Shown: positions 7,570-11,505 of the stretch, one piece after another
How positions within the stretch are numbered: position 1 is the first letter of the stretch
How the letters are laid out: every line of letters starts with the position of its first letter
Source: Chromera velia
Lineage: Eukaryota > Sar > Chromeraceae
DNA length: 11,505 nt
Direction: 5' to 3'
Assembly: GCA_018398765.1 (NCBI GenBank)
Contig: JAHBMJ010004907.1
Span: 64,001-75,505, forward strand
Position numbers and translations under genes: made by a program
Notes under the pieces: generated by a model
The model's input: the letters and a program-made list of their open reading frames with translations, nothing else
The model's database searches: none
What the model was told of the DNA's origin: nothing

Positions 7570-8457
7570 ATGGAAAGCGGCATGAGAGACAGTGACATCG
7601 CCCAGATCTGGTGCGAGTGGGCTTTTTTGACGACCGAGGAGCGAGATGCCGTTTTTCGCGAGTACCAAACACAAGGCTTTGCGGAGAGTTTGGGGGACAC
7701 AACGCCCGTGTCTCCTGCACTGGAGGAATTCGAGCAGATGGCTGCGATCCCCACCTGCCAGTGGTGCGGCCAGGTGGATGATGACAGCCGGGAGGTGAAA
7801 ATGTCCAGGTGCGCGCAGTGCAAGGTAGCGTGCTACTGCAGCCGGGAGCACCAGAAGAAGCATTGGAAGCTCCACAAAACGGCCTGCATGAAACGGAAAG
7901 AGCAGCCCCCCCTAAGCGACAACCTATTCCAGAACGGCAACCTGCACTACCCCAAGCACTTCTTGTATTGTGTGCGCAGAGAGAAAGTCAACCGTGAGGT
8001 CCTCTCTCGGGGCCTCCCTGACCCCCTGTCTCTCTCTAAGTCTCCGTCTCCTCGCGGGTCAGGGGACTCAGAGACGGATCCTGGTGTCTGTCTCCCGTGT
8101 GAGACCGTCGATCCCAACCACCCCGACAACATCAGAGGGTACAGCTCCGACAAGATCTGGGAGTTTCAGACAGAGGGGGGACAGTGGCAGCGCTACCTCC
8201 CGCGCATTGAGGAATCGCTTGAGAGCATGATGTGTATGGGGTCGCCTCACTTCATGTACCGGCCAGGCGAGCCAGACTGCGATGGCATTTACGTAAGGGA
8301 CACCGAACACATTGAGAAGGCCAAGCGGCTCGGCATCAGCATTCCCGGGACAGCCACGCACCGGGTGATGATCTCCCAGATGCGCGAGTACGAGATCTTC
8401 TCCAACAAGAGGCGCAAAGTACGGAGACGGGGTCCGCCTCCCGAGAAGTACTTTTGA
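7570..8457 (+). CDS. MYND zinc-finger protein with WWE-like C-terminal region
   Basis: A 295-residue protein. ATG at 7570 is chosen because the only upstream in-frame initiator-like codon is a GTG at 7552. The MYND finger spans residues 63-106: Cys63, Cys66, Cys81, Cys84, Cys90, His94, His102 and Cys106, with the conserved Gln95 and Trp99. The sixth ligand is His (YCSREHQ) rather than the usual Cys. MYND fingers bind two zinc ions and usually recruit proline-rich partner peptides in chromatin, signalling or chaperone complexes. Residues 143-165 are a Ser/Pro-rich linker. Residues 196-272 (IWEF...GGQWQRY...IEESLE...GTATHRVM) resemble a WWE domain, a fold that can bind poly-ADP-ribose or ubiquitin-pathway partners; this is tentative. 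A basic KRRKVRRR near the end (280-287) could be a nuclear localisation signal. There is no SET domain, so it is not a SMYD-type methyltransferase. The frame is intact. Confidence 0.85.
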   Translation: MESGMRDSDIAQIWCEWAFLTTEERDAVFREYQTQGFAESLGDTTPVSPALEEFEQMAAIPTCQWCGQVDDDSREVKMSRCAQCKVACYCSREHQKKHWKLHKTACMKRKEQPPLSDNLFQNGNLHYPKHFLYCVRREKVNREVLSRGLPDPLSLSKSPSPRGSGDSETDPGVCLPCETVDPNHPDNIRGYSSDKIWEFQTEGGQWQRYLPRIEESLESMMCMGSPHFMYRPGEPDCDGIYVRDTEHIEKAKRLGISIPGTATHRVMISQMREYEIFSNKRRKVRRRGPPPEKYF

Positions 8458-9280
8458 TTCAAACCCACACGGGTCGGGGGCCTTTGCCTTTTGCCTTAGA
8501 CTAGCACTGGGCTGACATGCGGTAGGGCTCGGGCTCCTCCTGTGAGTGAGTGAGTGAGTGAGTGAGTGAGTGAGAGAGAGAACAAATGAATGATTTTCTC
8601 GCTGGCAAGTAAAGACCTGCCTCCCCCCCCCCCTTGAGGTAGAGTTGTGCTGAGATGTGCTGAGCTGGACAGGTGGCTGGAAGGGTGGTTTGGGTCGTTA
8701 CTTGAAACTTAGAAAGACCAACCACAACACTTCTGCGTCCGTCATTTCTTTTCTTTCATCCCCTCATCTCTTCCTCCTCGAATTTCTTCTTTCCTTCCTT
8801 TTTTTGTATGTCCGTCTTCGCTTCATCGTCTTGTTCCTGTTTGGTATCAAAAACAGTTTGTTGCAAAATGCGGGCACTACCCATTGAGCTTTCGCCTTTC
8901 GGCGTCTCAATCATTATCTGCTTTGAGTTGCCGACCTGCACGGCCTTCTGGCAGTCTAAGCCTGTGAATTCTCTTTGCAAAGCATCTTGCCCATCCTTTT
9001 CCGTTCTTCGTCATTGATGAATGGAACACTGTCGGATCTGGTTGGTCTGTTTGTCTTGCTACGTTAGAATTTAAGTGTTACGGCTTCACTTTCGCTATTA
9101 CGTACAATTTTCAAAGTTGTGATAATTGCAACGGTAGAATGCTACTATGTTGCTTTTAATACGTACGTACAATGAAAGTATTATAAAACTCATACCTAAA
9201 CAGCTAGTGGAACATTTAGCTTTTAATTCTAATTGGAAATCCAAATTTTTAATTGTAATTTTTGTAGGCCAGTTTTTAGG

Positions 9281-9283
<3 letters not shown>
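8458..9283. other. 3' flank of the MYND gene
   Basis: Contains eight TGAG units (8543-8574), an 11-base C run (8623-8633) and a pyrimidine-rich stretch (8745-8805). From about 9050 the sequence becomes AT-rich. No ORF looks real and no clear AATAAA polyadenylation hexamer is seen just after the stop. Nothing else is recognised. Confidence 0.55.
8543..8574. repeat. TGAG tetranucleotide array, eight units
   Basis: A perfect array of eight TGAG units followed by GA dinucleotides. It begins about 85 bp after the MYND stop codon, so it probably lies in the 3' UTR. Confidence 0.95.
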
Positions 9284-9311
<28 letters not shown>

Positions 9312-9329
9312 AGGATTAGGATTAGGATT
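9284..9329. repeat. GATT tetramer array passing into AGGATT hexamers
   Basis: Seven GATT units (9284-9311) are followed directly by three AGGATT units (9312-9329). The change from a 4-base to a 6-base period at one edge is typical of retroelement tails made by slippage during target-primed reverse transcription, but it could also be plain microsatellite growth. Confidence 0.9.
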
Positions 9330-9336
9330 AATGTCC

Positions 9337-9445
9337 GGAGGATTGGCCTCCCGCCCCAATGCCGAATGTCCGACGTGCGGCTTCCAGGGAAAGCGCCTAG
9401 ACGCATCAGACCTCCCTGGCCGGCCCGCACAGGTCTAGCCTGTGC
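9337..9445 (-). other. Stem-loop cluster in the putative 3' UTR
   Basis: Three short perfect hairpins lie within 110 bp. GGAGG at 9337-9341 pairs with CCTCC at 9347-9351. CCAGGGA at 9384-9390 pairs with TCCCTGG at 9413-9419. GCACAGG at 9427-9433 pairs with CCTGTGC at 9439-9445 around a TCTAG loop. This GC-rich block stands out between AT-rich neighbours. In LINEs, 3' stem-loops serve as the recognition site for the element's own reverse transcriptase; that role here is inferred. Confidence 0.4.
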
Positions 9446-9498
9446 CGGGAACGGATCACATTGAACAGTCAATCACCTGCGTGTGTATGCGAGAGGGC

Positions 9499-9786
9499 TT
9501 ACTCCATTTCAAAGCAGGGTTTGAAAGGGAACGATCCCAGAATTGCAGATGAACGGCTCAAAGCGAGTTCCAAAACCTCCCAACATCCCATCCTCCTCCT
9601 TTTTCCCTCCTCTTTTGCTTCCTTTATATCGCTCCACACTCTTTCATACTCTTTAATTCTTCCCTCTCTTTCTTTCTCACTTTTCCAAGTCTCCTGATGC
9701 AACCTATCTAACTCTCTTCCTAAAGCTTGACTCAAATTGTCTCCCTTTTTTCTTTTCCATTCTCTCACTACCTGTCTTTTCATCAT
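9499..9786 (-). CDS. Charged 95-codon ORF in the LINE-like segment
   Basis: Runs from ATG at 9786 to a TAA at 9501-9499. It is rich in Lys, Arg and Glu with regularly spaced Trp and Leu (LGRELDRLHQETWKSEKE, then EYERVWSDIKEAKEEGKRRR), which would form a charged helix or coiled coil. It ends in a more hydrophobic tail. The plus strand here is pyrimidine-rich, which lowers stop density on the minus strand. I recognise no family. It may be the C-terminal remnant of a retroelement protein, an exon of an unrelated gene, or a composition artefact. The frame is open upstream past the ATG to a TAA near 9831. Confidence 0.25.
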   Translation of the reverse strand: MMKRQVVREWKRKKGDNLSQALGRELDRLHQETWKSEKEREGRIKEYERVWSDIKEAKEEGKRRRMGCWEVLELALSRSSAILGSFPFKPCFEME

Positions 9787-10011
9787 GACATCTTTTAGAA
9801 AGGTATTGATTGATTGATATGTTCTGGCTTAATGTTTAGGTAAAGCTGATCTGTAAGTTAAGAGTTGAAATCTTTGAGTTTTTAAATGACTGTGCACAAA
9901 AATACAGCTTAAACATGTCCGCTTTGTACACCGTGACCAAGTATTTAACATAGAAAAAAAATCTAGAAAAAAAATGTTTTCAAATTGAAATGAATTTGAA
10001 TTGAGGCGGTC

Positions 10012-10041
10012 AAAGCCGGTGAGCCACTACTTAGGCTCTGG
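10012..10041 (+). repeat. 30-bp dispersed repeat, copy 2
   Basis: Starts AAAGCCGGTGAGCCACTACT. Differences from copy 1 are A/G, C/T and T/G at single positions. It is followed closely by a G-rich tandem (10050-10072), whereas copy 1 is followed by an ATG-repeat tract (612-626). Confidence 0.6.
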
Positions 10042-10049
10042 CCAACCAC

Positions 10050-10072
10050 GGGGGGTGACGGGGGTGACGGGG
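10050..10072 (+). repeat. G-run / TGAC short tandem repeat
   Basis: Runs of six, five and four G are separated by TGAC (10050-10055, 10060-10064 and 10069-10072). It stands out in AT-rich DNA. Three runs are one short of a classic G-quadruplex, so that structure is only marginally possible. Confidence 0.8.
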
Positions 10073-10514
10073 CATGATATACAATCATTGCAATGTTAGT
10101 TTATTGACCCAGCACATTGACTCAATCATACATGACCACATGAAATCATGCCAACTTGCCTATACATTCCTCTACCGCCCTCAAACCCGCCAGAGGAAAA
10201 TTTGCATTCAAAAAGTTCCAATTGCCCCAATTACTCTCAAATGCAATAGGGTAGTTATCTCCCCTTACTATCCTATATTTTCTAAATTGGGACTTATGCA
10301 CTTCTTCATTGAATCTTAGTTTAAATTAAAAAATAGTTTTGAAAGAAATACAGTAAAACATACAATCACAATTATGACATTCATAACACTTTTACTGTTA
10401 AGTTTATGCATTTTCTTTATGTTCTGTTACTAGTTTTAGCTTATAACTAGCTATTTTTAAAATATTTGGTCAACAAAAATAGTGATGATGGGGATCATGA
10501 GGTGATATAACCCG

Positions 10515-10662
10515 GCAGCCATCGTGGCCCAATGACAAAGGGCAGTCTCTAAGCATTCAAGTCATATTGCAAAGCTAGGAGCACGCTAAGCGATTGTTCA
10601 TCTAAAGCGGCCGAACTTTAGGACTACTAGCTAGCAAAGCACTGCGCCCCAGGATTCAGTCC
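10515..10662 (+). repeat. Degenerate tRNA-like segment, possible SINE relic
   Basis: CGTGGCCCAATGACAAAGG at 10523-10541 resembles the D-arm/A-box region of eukaryotic arginine tRNAs. AGGATTCAGTCC at 10651-10662 weakly resembles a B-box. The spacing between them (about 110 bp) is far longer than in a tRNA and no acceptor stem forms, so this is not a tRNA gene. A tRNA-derived SINE relic with an internal insertion is possible; chance is also possible. The AT-rich DNA from 9819 to 10514 holds no other recognisable feature apart from the 30-bp repeat and the G-run repeat. Confidence 0.2.
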
Positions 10663-10735
10663 GGTCCTAGGCATGCAGCAATGAGGGCACTGGCCTTTCG
10701 GGCGTCCCTCTGAAGAAGAAGCGAGAAGTGCCGCC

Positions 10736-11230
10736 TTACAAGCTCCTCGGCCGCACCACCCCACTACCCCCTCGGGCTTCCTGTCTCTCTCCATGGTCAC
10801 ACATCTCTTCTATTGACATACGCTCCAATCGCCTGTACAGGAGATTACTCAATCTCTCCCGCGGCGCCTCCGTTCGGACACAAGTTGTCAGACGGTGAAT
10901 CGGGTCATCTATCAATTTCTCCCAACTCTTCTCCTCACAGCCTTTGCAAATTGATTCAACCCTTCCCCTATGGTTTGCCCCTCCTCCAACAATAGCACAC
11001 AACAAAGGGCGGAAAACCGCCCCAAGGGAAGACAGGAACTGCTTAGCGAGAGGTTCCGCATGGGAAAACCTTGAGCCCCCCCTCCCCTCTACCAGGCTTC
11101 CCAAAACCAGTTTTGCAAAACGTTGGCTACTGCTATTTTCCTTCTGATAGTCGGTCAGGCAAGCAGACGGGTACCCCGTGCTTTCAGAATTGGGCCCCAA
11201 TTGCATTTTTCGGAAGTAGGGCATTTTCGA
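10736..11230 (-). CDS. Possible exon of an unidentified protein
   Basis: About 165 codons are open on the minus strand between the CA repeat and a TAA at 10738-10736. Composition is protein-like, with segments such as RFAKLVLGSLVEGRG, WEKLIDDPIHRLTTCV and LLYRRLERMSIEEMC that could form helices. The only upstream Met codons are at about 11218 (MPYFRKMQLG) and inside the TG-repeat frame. A CTATCAG near 11145 could be a splice acceptor. A frame of this length can occur by chance. I recognise no domain. Confidence 0.25.
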   Translation of the reverse strand, partial: SKMPYFRKMQLGPNSESTGYPSACLTDYQKENSSSQRFAKLVLGSLVEGRGGSRFSHAEPLAKQFLSSLGAVFRPLLCAIVGGGANHRGRVESICKGCEEKSWEKLIDDPIHRLTTCVRTEAPRERLSNLLYRRLERMSIEEMCDHGERQEARGGSGVVRPRSL

Positions 11231-11242
11231 AGTACCTACCCC

Positions 11243-11287
<45 letters not shown>

Positions 11288-11505
11288 TCACTCACACTTA
11301 CACACACAGACTTACACAGACACACTTACACACACTTACACTTACACTTACACTTACACACTTACACTTACACACTTACACTTACACACTTACACTTACA
11401 CTTACACTTACACTTACACTTACACACTTACACACACACTTACACACACACTTACACACACACACTTACACTTACACACTTACACTTACACACTTACACT
11501 TACAC
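11243..11505. repeat. CA repeat grading into CTTA(CA)n satellite, runs off the window
   Basis: A CA tract (about 11245-11281) passes into arrays of CTTACA and CTTACACA units up to the last base. Spacings between successive CTTA words are 6, 8, 10, 12 or 14, always even, so the array is best described as CTTA followed by a variable number of CA. It is not the TTTAGGG-type telomere repeat. Confidence 0.95.

Larger units (their letters stand above)
9284..9818 (-). mobile_element. Probable 5'-truncated LINE-like retroelement with AATC tail
   Basis: Read on the minus strand, the order is: an AATC-type repeat flank (9818-9808); an ORF of 95 residues (9786-9499); an untranslated segment with several stem-loops (about 9450-9335); three AATCCT hexamers (9329-9312); and seven AATC tetramers (9311-9284). 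A coding end, a structured 3' UTR and a short tandem-repeat tail in place of poly-A is the layout of many non-LTR retrotransposons. The same GATT motif at both edges fits a target-site duplication or insertion into a GATT microsatellite. No reverse transcriptase motif (such as YADD) is present, so the class is inferred from the tail. Alternatives are a SINE-type end or a chance arrangement. Confidence 0.45.

Noticed and set aside
7461-7875. Minus-strand ORFs of 120, 133 and 80 codons
   Set aside because: Antisense shadows of the MYND coding region.
9312-9329. AGGATT hexamers as an internal telomere repeat
   Set aside because: Only three units, the motif is not TTTAGGG or TTAGGG, and it is contiguous with the GATT array, so it fits a tail or microsatellite better.
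9098-9472. Minus-strand 124-codon ORF containing ILILILINQSINQSI
   Set aside because: Crosses the stem-loop region and translates the AATC/AATCCT tail, so it is non-coding tail sequence.
10074-10319. Plus-strand ORF of 81 codons in AT-rich DNA
   Set aside because: No domain, composition follows the AT-rich background, and length is within chance expectation.

Overview
The window looks like nuclear DNA of a unicellular eukaryote. It has intron-split genes with GT/AG borders in consistent phase, long CA/GA microsatellites, minisatellites, AT-rich intergenic islands and a LINE-like tail. There is no operon layout. A ribonuclease-inhibitor-type leucine-rich-repeat (LRR) protein next to a MYND zinc-finger protein, in repeat-rich DNA of mixed GC, would suit an alveolate alga such as a chromerid (Chromera-like) or a dinoflagellate relative. 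That assignment is a guess from style, not from a match.

Layout. 1-1384: no recognisable gene; 360-1260 is a visibly AT-rich island. 1385-5017, minus strand: one large LRR gene. I reconstruct it as three exons (5017-4867, 4235-4083, 3935-1385) whose junctions are all phase 1. The last exon is split into two reading frames by a one-base slip at 2429-2431. With that slip allowed for, the protein would be about 951 residues. Intron 1 (631 bp) is mostly a CA/GA/GACA microsatellite. 5120-6454: no convincing gene, but a perfect 57-bp tandem duplication (5262-5375) and a five-unit 49-bp minisatellite (6179-6423) that is open in all three minus-strand frames. 6455-7321: a long ORF of doubtful status, overlapping a foldback region with nested inverted repeats and a 23-bp tandem duplication. 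7570-8457, plus strand: an intact 295-residue MYND-finger protein with a WWE-like C-terminal region. 8458-9283: 3' flank with simple repeats. 9284-9818: probable 5'-truncated LINE-like insertion on the minus strand with an AATC-type tail. 9819-10735: AT-rich DNA with a 30-bp motif shared with the left AT-rich island, then a degenerate tRNA-like segment. 10736-11230, minus: a possible but unproven exon. 11243 to the end: a CA repeat merging into a CTTA(CA)n satellite that runs off the window.

The two supported genes lie on opposite strands about 2.5 kb apart, and nothing indicates that they act together. The LRR protein is probably a protein-binding scaffold. The MYND protein is probably a nuclear or cytosolic adaptor. 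I see no defence system, CRISPR array, rRNA gene or intact tRNA gene.
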